This document shows positions 53,218 to 61,306 of a DNA stretch of 64,000 nucleotides, piece after piece (the first letter of the stretch is position 1; every line of letters begins with the position of its first letter). The notes under the pieces are model-generated. The model did not search any database and was not told where the DNA came from. It saw only the letters and a program-made list of their open reading frames with translations. Both the position numbers and the translations under genes were made by a program. This stretch comes from PALSA-505 sp035308365 (GTDB lineage: Bacteria > Actinomycetota > Actinomycetes > Streptosporangiales > Streptosporangiaceae). The stretch covers positions 1 through 64,000 of the forward strand of contig DATGGU010000139.1 of NCBI GenBank assembly GCA_035308365.1, in the 5' to 3' direction.

Positions 53218-54561
53218 GTGACCGCATCCGCCAGCAATGGCCCGCCGCGGATGCGGCTCAGCGTGATCGGCATCGGCTATCTGGGCCTCACCCATGCCGT
53301 ATGTATGGCGGATCTCGGTCATGATGTGCTGGCGATCGATGTCGATTCAGCCAAGGTGGCCATGGCGGCGCGGGGTGAGGCGCCATTCTTCGAGCCCGGT
53401 CTCGAACCGCTTTTGCGCAAGAACCTTGACGCCGGGAATCTGCGTTTCACCACATCGTACCGGGAAATCGCGGAATTCGCCGAGGTGCATTTCCTCTGCG
53501 TCGGTACCCCGGAAGGGGAGAACGGTGCGGCCGATCTGGCCTATGTGCATGCCGCGGCCGGCGCGCTGGCCCCCCATCTGCGCGGCCGGTGCCTCATCGC
53601 CGGCAAGTCGACCGTGCCGGCCGGGACCGCGCGGCAGCTTCTGGCCACGATCAGGCGGGCGGCGCCAGCCGGTGAGCTGGTGGATCTGGCCTGGAATCCG
53701 GAGTTCCTGCGGGAAGGCTTCGCGGTCCAGGACACCTTGAGCCCGGACCGGTTCGTCTTCGGAGTCACGTCGCCCGCCGCGGCGGATCTGCTGCGGCAGG
53801 TCTATCGGCAGCCGCTGGCCGCCGGGTCACCCTGTCTCGTCATGGATCTCGAAACCGCCGAACTGGTCAAGGTGTCGGCGAACGCCTTTCTCGCTACCAA
53901 GATTTCCTTCATCAACGAGATGGCGGCCGTCTGCGAGGCGGCCGGCGGCGACGTCATGGCGCTGGCCGAGGCGCTCGGCCACGATGAGCGGATCGGGCGG
54001 CGATCCCTGGCGCCCGGGCTCGGCTTCGGCGGTGGCTGCCTGCCCAAGGACATCAGGGCCTTCCGGGCAACCGGGCTGAAGCTGGGCCGCAAGCCGCTGG
54101 TGAACCTGCTCGACAGCGTGGAAGAGATCAACCTCGGCCGCCGGGCCCGGGTGGCCGAGCTGGCCAGGGAGATGCTCGGCGGATCGGTGTGCGGACACCG
54201 GGTGGCGGTGCTCGGCGTCGCGTTCAAGCCCAACAGCGACGACGTGCGGGACTCACCGGGCCTCGACGTGTGCCGCCGGCTGGCCGCCGAAGGGGCCGTC
54301 GTCACCGTTCATGATCCGGCCGCAATGGTGAACGCGGCGCGGCTGTGGCCGGATCTGGGGTACCGGCAGTCGGTTACCGAGGCGGTGACCGGGGCTGATC
54401 TTGTGCTGCACCTCACCGAATGGCGCGAGTACCGTGCCCTCGACCCCTCCGCATTGGCCCAGGTAGTGGCGCAGCGCAAGCTGATCGATGCCCGGTGTGC
54501 ACTAAACGCCGAGCTGTGGCGTGATGCCGGATGGGCCGTGCGCATCCTCGGGCAGCGGTGA
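53218..54561 (+). CDS. UDP-glucose/GDP-mannose dehydrogenase family protein
   Basis: A 447-residue NAD-dependent enzyme that oxidises a nucleotide sugar twice to the uronic acid. Rossmann motif VIGIGYLGLTHAVCMADLGH (residues 16-35), LCVGTPEGENG, AGKSTVPAGT, WNPEFLREG, LVKVSANAFLATKISFINE (Lys218), catalytic Cys274 in GFGGGCLPKD, and AFKPNSDDVRDSP in the C-terminal domain. GTG start with AGGAGGGAA upstream. The substrate is probably UDP-glucose or a HexNAc derivative. A PIG-L deacetylase follows, suggesting a polysaccharide or glycoconjugate role. Confidence 0.92.
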   Translation: MTASASNGPPRMRLSVIGIGYLGLTHAVCMADLGHDVLAIDVDSAKVAMAARGEAPFFEPGLEPLLRKNLDAGNLRFTTSYREIAEFAEVHFLCVGTPEGENGAADLAYVHAAAGALAPHLRGRCLIAGKSTVPAGTARQLLATIRRAAPAGELVDLAWNPEFLREGFAVQDTLSPDRFVFGVTSPAAADLLRQVYRQPLAAGSPCLVMDLETAELVKVSANAFLATKISFINEMAAVCEAAGGDVMALAEALGHDERIGRRSLAPGLGFGGGCLPKDIRAFRATGLKLGRKPLVNLLDSVEEINLGRRARVAELAREMLGGSVCGHRVAVLGVAFKPNSDDVRDSPGLDVCRRLAAEGAVVTVHDPAAMVNAARLWPDLGYRQSVTEAVTGADLVLHLTEWREYRALDPSALAQVVAQRKLIDARCALNAELWRDAGWAVRILGQR

Positions 54562-54698
54562 GCTGTCCGCTATGTCATCCGGGGCTGTGGACGGGCCTGC
54601 GGCGGCGTGTCAAACTTGCCCGTGAGCACGGCTACGGCGACGGGGGACACGTTCTTGGATCTGGCTATGTGCACCGCACCGGAGCGGTAGGAGCGATC

Positions 54699-55421
54699 AT
54701 GCCGCGCTACTGCCACGTCATCTCCCCTCACCTTGACGATGCCGCGCTCAGCTGCACGCTGTTCCTGGCCGCGAACCCGGGGTGCAGGCTCACCACGGTC
54801 TTCGCCAGCGGCCCGGCCTCGGTGCGCCCGCTGACCCCCTGGGACCGGGGGGGCCGGTACTTCGCCGAGGGTGCCGACGTCACCGCCGTGCGCCGGGCCG
54901 AGGACAGCAAGGCGGCAGCCCTGGTCAACGCGACAGCGGTGCACCTTGGTTATTGGGACCGGCAGTACCGCAACCCCGGTTACGGCTACAGCGGCCCCGG
55001 CGAGCAGGACCTCGCCCCGCTGATCGCGGAGGATCTGCTGAAGAAGGATGCCGAGAACCCGGCCGGCGCCTGGATGATCCCGCTCGGCCTCGGCCACGCC
55101 GACCACCGCCTCGCGGCCGACGCAGGCCTGCTCTGTGCCAGCCAGCTCTGGACCAACGGTCAGCAGCGCCCTGACATCTTCGTCTACGAAGAGCTTCCCT
55201 ACGCGGTCGAGGACGACGGTGACGTAGCGGACCGTAAGGACACCCTGGCCGAGCGCGGCTTCGCCCTGGTAGCGGACGACTCCCTGGAATTCTCCGCGGA
55301 CCGTGCGCTGAAAATGGCAGTCTTCCGCTGCCACACCTCCCAGCGCCGCGCCTTGCGCCGCCGCGCCCGCACCGCGGTACGCACCCCAGAGCGGGTCTGG
55401 CGCCTCGCCCCCAAGGCTTAA
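54699..55421 (+). CDS. PIG-L family deacetylase
   Basis: A 240-residue zinc-dependent N-deacetylase of the LmbE/PIG-L family. The metal motif is in VISPHLDDAALS near the N-terminus; LGHADHRLAADAG supplies the third ligand. Members deacetylate N-acetylglucosamine-containing compounds such as mycothiol precursors or antibiotics. The ATG at 54699 has GGTAGGAG upstream; the frame is open to 54531 but overlaps the dehydrogenase gene. The last 30 residues are Arg-rich. Likely cotranscribed with the sugar dehydrogenase. Confidence 0.9.
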   Translation: MPRYCHVISPHLDDAALSCTLFLAANPGCRLTTVFASGPASVRPLTPWDRGGRYFAEGADVTAVRRAEDSKAAALVNATAVHLGYWDRQYRNPGYGYSGPGEQDLAPLIAEDLLKKDAENPAGAWMIPLGLGHADHRLAADAGLLCASQLWTNGQQRPDIFVYEELPYAVEDDGDVADRKDTLAERGFALVADDSLEFSADRALKMAVFRCHTSQRRALRRRARTAVRTPERVWRLAPKA

Positions 55422-55683
55422 CCATCCGTGGCTAGGGGGCGTGTTCTCGATGTGTTTGACGTCACCTACGTCACGGTGGTGCCCGTCATCGTCGAGATGC
55501 CAGCCGCGCCGCCGGCCACGTACTCGCTGCCGCGGCCGTGTTCATCGGCTCCGTGATGACCGCGCGCATCCGCACCCGCCTGGGCTGCGGCGGGAGCTGG
55601 ATCGGATCCTGGGCGCTGAGCGGCCCGGCAGCCGTCGGCCTCGGCTTGGCCGGCAGCGTCAATCCAGAGGCTGCCTGATCGGG

Positions 55684-56094
55684 TCAGATATCGGTGACCA
55701 GCTTGACCGGCTGACCGGTGATGCTTGCCATGGCCCGGAAATCGCGATCGTCGCAAAGGACCGTAAGCCGCTGAAGTTCTGCGGTTGCGGCGATGAGCAG
55801 GTCGACCGCTCCGGCTGAGCGGTGCGCTCCAGACTCGGTCAAGAGCTGCTGGACTTCCTCGGCACGCTCGTATGCTCTGTCGGGCATTGGCACCCAGCCG
55901 AATACGTCATGTATCAGTCGCTGTTTCGCCAGCCGGTCGGCCAGCGATCGCGCAGAGTAAAGGAACTCCAGCTCGACGATCGGGCAGATCGAGATGACGC
56001 CGGCTGCCAGCTGATCCGACCAGGCCTTACGGAGGTCAGCCTGCAAGATCCGGAATATTCCCGAGGTATCAATCAGATAGAGACCAGGGCTCAC
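55684..56094 (-). CDS. vapC: VapC-type PIN-domain toxin
   Basis: A 136-residue PIN ribonuclease, toxin half of a type II toxin-antitoxin pair. Acidic metal ligands are in LYLIDTSGIFR (Asp9 region), PIVELEFLYSA (Glu), GAVDLLIAATA (Asp) and LCDDRDFRAMA (Asp). It probably cleaves tRNA or rRNA when freed of antitoxin. It starts four bases inside the end of the antitoxin gene. The gap 55422-55683 before it has no confident gene. Confidence 0.93.
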   Translation of the reverse strand: MSPGLYLIDTSGIFRILQADLRKAWSDQLAAGVISICPIVELEFLYSARSLADRLAKQRLIHDVFGWVPMPDRAYERAEEVQQLLTESGAHRSAGAVDLLIAATAELQRLTVLCDDRDFRAMASITGQPVKLVTDI

Positions 56095-56309
56095 TTGCGG
56101 TATGCCGCCTTGTTGCCGAGGAATTCGTCGAAGTCACCTCGATCAGCCATCTCACCCAGCCCTGCTAGTGCCCGAAGCCGAACGAGCCGCTGGCCCACTT
56201 CACGAAGGGCAGCGTTCACGGTGTCCTTCTTGGTCCTGGTCCCGAGAACTTCGGCGGCTATGGCCAGAGCCTCTTCGTCGATCTCAATCGGCGTCTTTGT
56301 CATGGTCAC
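56091..56309 (-). CDS. vapB: VapB-type antitoxin
   Basis: A 72-residue antitoxin. The N-terminal ribbon-helix-helix (TKTPIEIDEEALAIAAEVLG, TKKDTVNAALREVG) binds DNA; the C-terminal part (GEMADRGDFDEFLGNKAAYRK) should wrap around the toxin. A GTG at 56309 or ATG six bases later starts translation. It overlaps vapC by four bases. GATATC dyads upstream are the probable autoregulatory operator. Confidence 0.92.
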   Translation of the reverse strand: MTMTKTPIEIDEEALAIAAEVLGTRTKKDTVNAALREVGQRLVRLRALAGLGEMADRGDFDEFLGNKAAYRK

Positions 56310-56340
56310 GACTTCTCACCGCCCTAACGATCGCCTGTAA

Positions 56341-56384
56341 ATCACAGGATATCAGAGAGTTCTCATATGGATATCTGTGATATC
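56341..56384. promoter_or_regulatory. GATATC dyads upstream of vapBC
   Basis: GATATC-TGT-GATATC at 56370-56384 is a perfect palindrome, and 56341-56353 (ATCACAGGATATC) is a nearly complementary second element. Such paired dyads are usual operators for VapB-VapC complexes. A/T content is locally high. Confidence 0.65.
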
Positions 56385-56405
56385 TCGTGACCGGGTTATC
56401 TGACC

Positions 56406-56436
56406 TTGACTCTCCCGCCGGGGGAGGGTCCAGCCT
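56406..56436 (+). promoter_or_regulatory. MerR-type promoter with dyad in a long spacer
   Basis: TTGACT (56406-56411) is followed by the dyad GACTCTCCC ... GGGAGGGTC (56408-56416, 56422-56430) and a CAGCCT -10-like word at 56431 after 19 bases. An over-long 19-base spacer filled by a dyad is the hallmark of MerR-activated promoters. The regulated gene is merR itself with alkA. Confidence 0.7.
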
Positions 56437-56477
56437 GGCAGGGTGAAACAGGGGTGCGGGCGGAGCAGACTGACTCC

Positions 56478-57320
56478 ATGAGCGTGCGGCTGTCCATCGG
56501 GGACTTCTCCCGGATGACCTACCTGAGCGTGAAGGCGCTGCGCCGCTACCACGAGATGGGCCTGCTGGTCCCGGCGGACGTGGACCCGGCGAGCGGCTAC
56601 CGCTACTACGAGGCCGGCCAGGTGCCGGCCGGCCAGGTCATCCGCAGGTTCCGGGATCTCGGGATGCCGCTGGAGGACCTCAAGGCGGTTCTGCAGGCGC
56701 CCGACGCCTCCGCCCGCAACGAGCTGATCGTGGCACACCTGCGTCGGATGGAATCCGCACTCGCGCAGACCCAGCAGACCGTCGCCTCACTGCGGGCCCT
56801 GCTGGAACGGCCGAAGGAGCCGATCACCGTGGAGTACCGGTCGGTCCCCGCCACGGCCGCGCTGGCGATATCCGAGCCGGTCACCATGGACGGCGTCGCG
56901 GACTGGTGGACCGAGGCGTTCGGGGAACTGCACGCGGCGCTCGGGCCGGACGCCGGGCTGCGGGCCGGCCCGGACGGCTCGCTGTACCCGGGCGAGTTCT
57001 TCGAGAACGACCTGGGCGAGGTGGTCGCCTTCGTCCCGGTCAGTGCTGGCCACGCTATGGGCCGGCCACGCCTGCCGGGCCGGGTGCGGCTGATCAGCAT
57101 ACCGGCGGCCGAGCTTGCCATCACCGTGCACCAGGGCGCCTTCGGCGACCTGGACCGGACCTACGGCGCGCTCGGCACCTTGGTGGCCGCGCGGGAGATC
57201 GGCGTGCGCGGCCCCATCCGGGAGCACTACCTGGTCGGGTTTCCCGAGACCGGCGACGAGTCCCGGCACCGCACCGAGGTGTGCTGGCCGGTATTCCGGA
57301 CGAAGGGAGAAGACGGATGA
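56478..57320 (+). CDS. MerR-family regulator with GyrI-like effector domain
   Basis: A 280-residue activator. The N-terminal MerR helix-turn-helix is RLSIGDFSRMTYLSVKALRRY, HEMGLLVPADVDPASGYRYY; a coiled-coil dimer helix follows (RRMESALAQTQQTVASL). Residues 125-280 form a GyrI-like/AraC effector-binding domain (VEYRSVPATAALAISEPV, LGEVVAFVPV, LAITVHQGAFGDL, EHYLVGFPE), a fold that binds small, often planar or cationic molecules, as in BmrR. The ATG at 56478 is chosen at the start of homology. Its stop overlaps the alkA start (ATGA). Confidence 0.92.
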   Translation: MSVRLSIGDFSRMTYLSVKALRRYHEMGLLVPADVDPASGYRYYEAGQVPAGQVIRRFRDLGMPLEDLKAVLQAPDASARNELIVAHLRRMESALAQTQQTVASLRALLERPKEPITVEYRSVPATAALAISEPVTMDGVADWWTEAFGELHAALGPDAGLRAGPDGSLYPGEFFENDLGEVVAFVPVSAGHAMGRPRLPGRVRLISIPAAELAITVHQGAFGDLDRTYGALGTLVAAREIGVRGPIREHYLVGFPETGDESRHRTEVCWPVFRTKGEDG

Positions 57321-57970
57321 CGGCTGTCGCCCCACCGGGGTTCGGCTTTGATCCCCGCCTGGCGGTGCGGGCTCTGCGCGCGGCCGACACCGGGCTCGGG
57401 GCGCTCATCGATGCGGTGGGGCCGTTCACCATGGAACTGCAGGCGGCGCAGAGCACGTTCACCGCGCTGTCCGAAGCGATCGTCTACCAGCAGCTCAACC
57501 CGAAGGCGGCGGCCACCATCTACGGCCGCTTCCGTGCCCTGGCCGGCCAGCCGGCCGGCCCGCCAGGCCCGGACCGGCTGATGACCCTGACCGACGAGGA
57601 ACTGCGCGCCGCCGGCCTGTCCCGGGCCAAGACCAGGGCCATGCGTGACCTGGCCGAGCGCACCCTGGCCGGCGAGATCCCGGATCTCGATGAGGCCCGC
57701 TTGCTGCCGGACGGGGAACTGATCCAGCGGCTCTCGGCGGTGCGCGGCATAGGCCGCTGGACCGCCGAGATGTTCCTGATGTTCCGGCTGGGCCGCCCCG
57801 ACGTCCTCCCACTGGGCGACTACGGGCTGCGCCGTGGATACGGCATCGTCTTCGCCGGTGGCCGGGTGGCCGGTCCCGGCGAGATCGCCGAGCGTGCCGA
57901 AGCCTGGCGGCCCTACCGTACCGTCGCCTCCTGGTACCTCTGGCGTGCTGCGGAGGCAACCCCGTTGTGA
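57317..57970 (+). CDS. DNA-3-methyladenine glycosylase II (AlkA-like)
   Basis: A 217-residue helix-hairpin-helix base-excision enzyme that removes alkylated purines from DNA. HhH element: LSAVRGIGRWTAEMFLMF; catalytic Asp in LPLGDYGLRRG. The entry segment ALSEAIVYQQLNPKAAATIYGR is typical. The AlkA N-terminal beta domain is absent, as in compact bacterial forms. Translationally coupled to the MerR regulator, so its expression should follow the MerR effector. Confidence 0.92.
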   Translation: MTAVAPPGFGFDPRLAVRALRAADTGLGALIDAVGPFTMELQAAQSTFTALSEAIVYQQLNPKAAATIYGRFRALAGQPAGPPGPDRLMTLTDEELRAAGLSRAKTRAMRDLAERTLAGEIPDLDEARLLPDGELIQRLSAVRGIGRWTAEMFLMFRLGRPDVLPLGDYGLRRGYGIVFAGGRVAGPGEIAERAEAWRPYRTVASWYLWRAAEATPL

Positions 57971-58065
57971 AGCACATCATCGCCGTTGTCCGTGTACTTC
58001 TCGTGACCACGGGCGCCCCGGCGGCCGCTGCCGGGACCGCTGGACGGCGCCATCGGCCGAACGGA

Positions 58066-58113
58066 CCTCACGGTGCGGTCAGGACGAGGCCTCACGGTGC
58101 GGTCAGGACGAGT
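58066..58113. repeat. 24-bp tandem duplication at the 3' end of map
   Basis: CCTCACGGTGCGGTCAGGAC starts at 58066 and again at 58090; the two 24-base units differ only in the last base. The second unit holds the final codons and stop of the methionine aminopeptidase gene (58092-58094). The first unit is a downstream extra copy. Confidence 0.9.
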
Positions 58114-58859
58114 GGGCCGTCGTCGGTGACGGCGATCGTGTGCTCGGCGTGCGCGGCCCGGCTGCCGTCCGCGCTGCGGATGGTCCACCCGTCGCGGTCG
58201 ATCCGGTAGCTGTCGCTGCCCCCGGCCAGGAACCACGGCTCGATGGCGATGACCAGGCCCGGCTTGAGCTTGCGGCCGCGTCCTGCCGTCCCCTCGTTGG
58301 GGATGTGCGGATCCTCGTGCATCTGGCGGCCGACGCCGTGTCCGCCGTAGTCGGTGCTGATCCCGTAGCCTGCGGCCCGCCCGGCGGCCCCGATGACCGC
58401 CGAGATGTCCCCGATCCGCGCGCCGGGAACGGCCGCCGCGATGCCGGCCTCCAGCGCGGTGCTGGTGATGCCGATCAGGCGCTCGTCGGCCGGGCGCGGC
58501 AGGCCGATCGTGAACGAGATCGCCGCGTCGGCCGCCCACCCGTCCAGCACCGCTCCGCAGTCCACGCTCAGCAGGTCGCCGTCGGCCAGCCGGTACTTGC
58601 CCGGGATGCCATGCAGTGCCGCGTCGTTGACGGAGGTACAGATGACGGCCGGGAACGGGATCGGCGCGAAGGTGGGATGGTACCCAAGGAACGGCGAGGC
58701 CGCCCCATTCTCCGCCAGCACCGAGCGTGCCGTTTCGTCCAGATCGGACAGGCGCGTCCCGGGGGAGGCCTGGGCCCGCACGGTGGCCAGCACCTGCGCG
58801 ACGACCTTTCCTGAGGCGTGAATCGCCTCGATCTCTCCCGGTGTCTTGATTTCGGCCAC
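58092..58859 (-). CDS. map: Type I methionine aminopeptidase
   Basis: A 255-residue metalloprotease that removes initiator methionine. Metal ligands are in SVDCGAVLDGWAADAAISF (two Asp), GGHGVGRQMHEDP (His), IAIEPWF (Glu) and AHAEHTIAVT (Glu). The substrate-loop Cys is in TSVNDAALHGIP context. The GTG at 58859 begins VAEIKTPGEIEAIHASG, the normal family start; longer versions run into the next gene. It follows the amidohydrolase gene by 17 bases. Probably one of several map genes in the genome, as is usual in actinomycetes. Confidence 0.94.
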   Translation of the reverse strand: MAEIKTPGEIEAIHASGKVVAQVLATVRAQASPGTRLSDLDETARSVLAENGAASPFLGYHPTFAPIPFPAVICTSVNDAALHGIPGKYRLADGDLLSVDCGAVLDGWAADAAISFTIGLPRPADERLIGITSTALEAGIAAAVPGARIGDISAVIGAAGRAAGYGISTDYGGHGVGRQMHEDPHIPNEGTAGRGRKLKPGLVIAIEPWFLAGGSDSYRIDRDGWTIRSADGSRAAHAEHTIAVTDDGPLVLTAP

Positions 58860-58876
58860 GACGCGCGTTCCTTCCC

Positions 58877-60007
58877 TCACTGCCCGATCGCAAAGAGTAC
58901 CGGCGCGGTGCCAGCAACCCGAACCTGATCGAGCTCCCCGGCAGGCACCGAGCGCGGGTCGGCCGACAGCAGCGTCTGCCCGGCGGCGGCGTCGGTCATC
59001 AGCCCGAAGGCGGTGGCCAGATCGAGCCGCGACCCCTCGGGCGCACACTCGGCAGTGACGAAACCTGTCCGCGCCGAACTGCCCAGCACCAGCCGCGCCA
59101 GGCCCACCAGCGGCTCGATCACCTCGATCGGGTAGTCGGTCCCGGCCAGCAGCCGGGCACCGGCGGCGGCCAGGGCCGCCCAGGGATACGCGCTGGCCCG
59201 ACGCTGTGGGTCCAGAGCCTGGCGCACCTGTTCGGCGTCGGTCACGGCGAACGAGGGCTGGATGCACGCGACCACGCCGGACTCCGCCATCCGGGAGATG
59301 ATACCGGCCGACTGGACGCTGGCGTGCTCGATCCGCGGCGCGGCGGCGGACATGGCCGCCGCGTCGCCGCCCCAGGCCAGCTCATAGGCGTCCAGCACGG
59401 TGGCGACACCCCGGTCGCCGATGGCGTGCGTGGCGATCCGCCAGCCGCGGGCGGCCAGCGGCTCGATCCGGCGGGCCAGCGTGCCCGCATCCATGAACAG
59501 CAGCCCATCGCCGCCGCCGTCGGCGAACGGCCGGCCCATCGCGCAGGTGCGCGGCCCGAGCCACCCGTCGGAGTAGAACTTCACCCCGTCCAGCCTGACC
59601 CAGTTCCCCGTCCCGCCCCTGCGGGCATCCATCACATCCGGCCCCGCCCGCTCGGCCAGCCCGCTGGCCAGGTAGATCCGCACCCGGACCGGCAGCTCCC
59701 CGGCCCGGCGCTCCAGCCCTTCGAGCACGTCGAGGTACCACCACTCGCACATGCCCATCTCGGTCACCTCGACCAGCCCGGCCGCCGCGGCCGCCATCAG
59801 CCCCGCCCGCAGCCGGGCCGCCAGCCCGGGCTCATCCCCGGGCGGCGGCTCCAGCACGTCCATTGGCGTGCCGCCGTCCCTGGCGACCCGCCGGTGGTAC
59901 TCGGCAACGGTGCTCCTCTCCCAGGGGAATGGCACGCCGCCGGCCGCCTTGAGCAGATGGGTGTGCGCGTCCACGAAGCCCGGCACCGCGACCGGTGCGC
60001 CGCTCAC
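58877..60007 (-). CDS. YtcJ-like amidohydrolase lacking the usual N-terminal strand domain
   Basis: A 376-residue metal-dependent hydrolase. Metal motifs: VPGFVDAHTHLL (His15, His17), LDGVKFYSDGWLGPRTCAM (bridging Lys), ATHAIGDRGV, IEHASV and AGTDYPIEVI. YtcJ-like enzymes normally have 50-60 residues before the HTH motif, forming half of a beta-sandwich; here the gene begins only ten residues before it. The GTG at 60007 overlaps the stop of the DUF167 gene (GTGA). The frame is open further, but that part is read in another frame as DUF167. Activity of the shortened form is doubtful but not excluded. Confidence 0.8.
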   Translation of the reverse strand: MSGAPVAVPGFVDAHTHLLKAAGGVPFPWERSTVAEYHRRVARDGGTPMDVLEPPPGDEPGLAARLRAGLMAAAAAGLVEVTEMGMCEWWYLDVLEGLERRAGELPVRVRIYLASGLAERAGPDVMDARRGGTGNWVRLDGVKFYSDGWLGPRTCAMGRPFADGGGDGLLFMDAGTLARRIEPLAARGWRIATHAIGDRGVATVLDAYELAWGGDAAAMSAAAPRIEHASVQSAGIISRMAESGVVACIQPSFAVTDAEQVRQALDPQRRASAYPWAALAAAGARLLAGTDYPIEVIEPLVGLARLVLGSSARTGFVTAECAPEGSRLDLATAFGLMTDAAAGQTLLSADPRSVPAGELDQVRVAGTAPVLFAIGQ

Positions 60008-60267
60008 CCAGTGCCGCCTAGCAGCGCTGCGAGGATGGCCGGATCGCCGCCAGCCACGTCGACCGTCTTGACCCGGCTGGTGGCCCCGGTGATCAGGCTC
60101 ACCGCGGTCCGGCGCACCCCGAACGCGGTGGCCACCGCGGCCAGGGCCGCCTCGGTCGCCTTGCCCCCGGTGGCGCGGGCGCCGACCCGGACGACGAGCG
60201 CCCCGTTGTGCTCGCCGCCGGCTCCGGTCCGCGTGGATCCGGGCCGGACCCAGATAGTCACCCGCAC
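60004..60267 (-). CDS. DUF167/YggU family protein
   Basis: An 87-residue protein of the DUF167 family. Typical blocks: VTIWVRPGSTRTG, GALVVRVGARATGGKATEAALAAVATAFG, and VSLITGATSRVKTVDVAG. The GTG at 60267 starts MRVTIW. Function of the family is unknown; a role near RNA or the membrane has been suggested for relatives. It overlaps the amidohydrolase start by four bases. Confidence 0.85.
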   Translation of the reverse strand: MRVTIWVRPGSTRTGAGGEHNGALVVRVGARATGGKATEAALAAVATAFGVRRTAVSLITGATSRVKTVDVAGGDPAILAALLGGTG

Positions 60268-60355
60268 AGCACCAGTGTGCCAACAGCCGGAGCGCACAGC
60301 GGGCGGCGCGGTGAGTCCGCACCGTGCCGCCCGCCCGCCCGCTCGCTGGGGGAGA

Positions 60356-61306
60356 TCAGCCGTTCTTGGCCAGGGTCTGGAGCCTGCTGTAGGCGCCGTT
60401 GAAGACGTCCTGGTCACCCGGGAGCATGCCGTTGTCCCGGTACTGCCAGAACGTGTAGAAGCCCCAGCCGTTCGGCAGGGTGCCGCCGTGGCTGGCGCTG
60501 TAGTTGGCGATCCACAACGGGTCGTAGTTGCCGAAGCCGCCATAGTTGCCGGTGCAGGACGTCCACCAGTCGGTGGTGGTGTAGATCGCTGGGTAGACGT
60601 GCCAGCGGTAGGCGTACTCCTTGACGAAGTTCCAGATCCAGGTCACCATCTGCGAGTGCGTCAGCCCGTAGCACTCAGAGCCGTACGGGTTGTACTCGAT
60701 GTCGAGCGCGCCTGGCAGCGTCTTGCCGTCACCCGACCAGCCGCCGCCGTGGGCGGAGAAGTAGTCGGCCTGGGTCTGGCCGCTGGAGTTGTCCGGGATG
60801 GCGAAGTGGTAGGCACCGCGGATGATGCCGGCGTAGTAGGGCCCCTCGTACTGGTTGTAGAAGTCCGGGTTGGTGTAGTAGGTGCCCTCGGTCGCCTTGG
60901 CGTAGGAGAAGTCGATGTACGGCTTGATGCTCCCCCAGTTGATGTTGCCCTGGTAGGCGCTCACGTCGATCCCGGGGAGCTGCGGGACGGTGCTCGTGGG
61001 CTTGATGGCCTGCTGGCCGCCGAACCGCGCGGCGACCGTGGAGCCCATGAAGTCCCGCCCAGGGTGGGTGATCCGCTCAGGGTGGACCGGGGTCGCGGCG
61101 AAGTTTGGCTTGGCCACCGGGACGAACCGCCCCGACGCCGTCATGGCCCAGACGACCGCGCTTTGCGAACCTGCGGAGGGGACCGAAATACTGGCGTGTG
61201 CTGTCGTCGCTCCTGTGGCGAGGAGACCGCCGGCCAGGGCAAACGCGGCGGCCGTGGCGGCACCGCGGCGCCGCGGCCAGGGTACGGACTGTCCGGGTTT
61301 TGACAC
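60356..61306 (-). CDS. Secreted GH25 muramidase (Chalaropsis-type lysozyme)
   Basis: A 316-residue secreted 1,4-beta-N-acetylmuramidase. A basic start (WPRRRGAATAAAFALAGG) and AHA-S form the signal peptide, about 39 residues. The GH25 barrel begins LPGIDVSAYQGNINW (catalytic-site Asp); DIEYN in LPGALDIEYNP carries the acidic pair; YAIYTTTDWW, LWIANYSA and FWQYRDNG complete the signature. Between signal and barrel lies an 80-residue linker. The GTG at 61306 has GGAGG upstream. It should cleave peptidoglycan during growth or as attack on other cells. Confidence 0.92.
   Translation of the reverse strand: MSKPGQSVPWPRRRGAATAAAFALAGGLLATGATTAHASISVPSAGSQSAVVWAMTASGRFVPVAKPNFAATPVHPERITHPGRDFMGSTVAARFGGQQAIKPTSTVPQLPGIDVSAYQGNINWGSIKPYIDFSYAKATEGTYYTNPDFYNQYEGPYYAGIIRGAYHFAIPDNSSGQTQADYFSAHGGGWSGDGKTLPGALDIEYNPYGSECYGLTHSQMVTWIWNFVKEYAYRWHVYPAIYTTTDWWTSCTGNYGGFGNYDPLWIANYSASHGGTLPNGWGFYTFWQYRDNGMLPGDQDVFNGAYSRLQTLAKNG

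Noticed and set aside
53004..53273. 89-codon minus-strand frame over the sugar dehydrogenase promoter
   Set aside because: Its end (FWPILDYLKRLLAQH) looks protein-like, but it has low codon bias and covers a promoter with TATAAT and a dyad.
55422..55683. Possible small gene on either strand after the PIG-L gene
   Set aside because: A plus frame ending at 55678 reads VFIGSVMTARIRTRLG but has no start or ribosome binding site; the minus frame is without features. TGACGTCA-type words at about 55458-55475 were noted but not assigned.
59324..61303. 659-codon plus-strand frame
   Set aside because: Antisense to amidohydrolase, DUF167 and muramidase, all of which have firm families.
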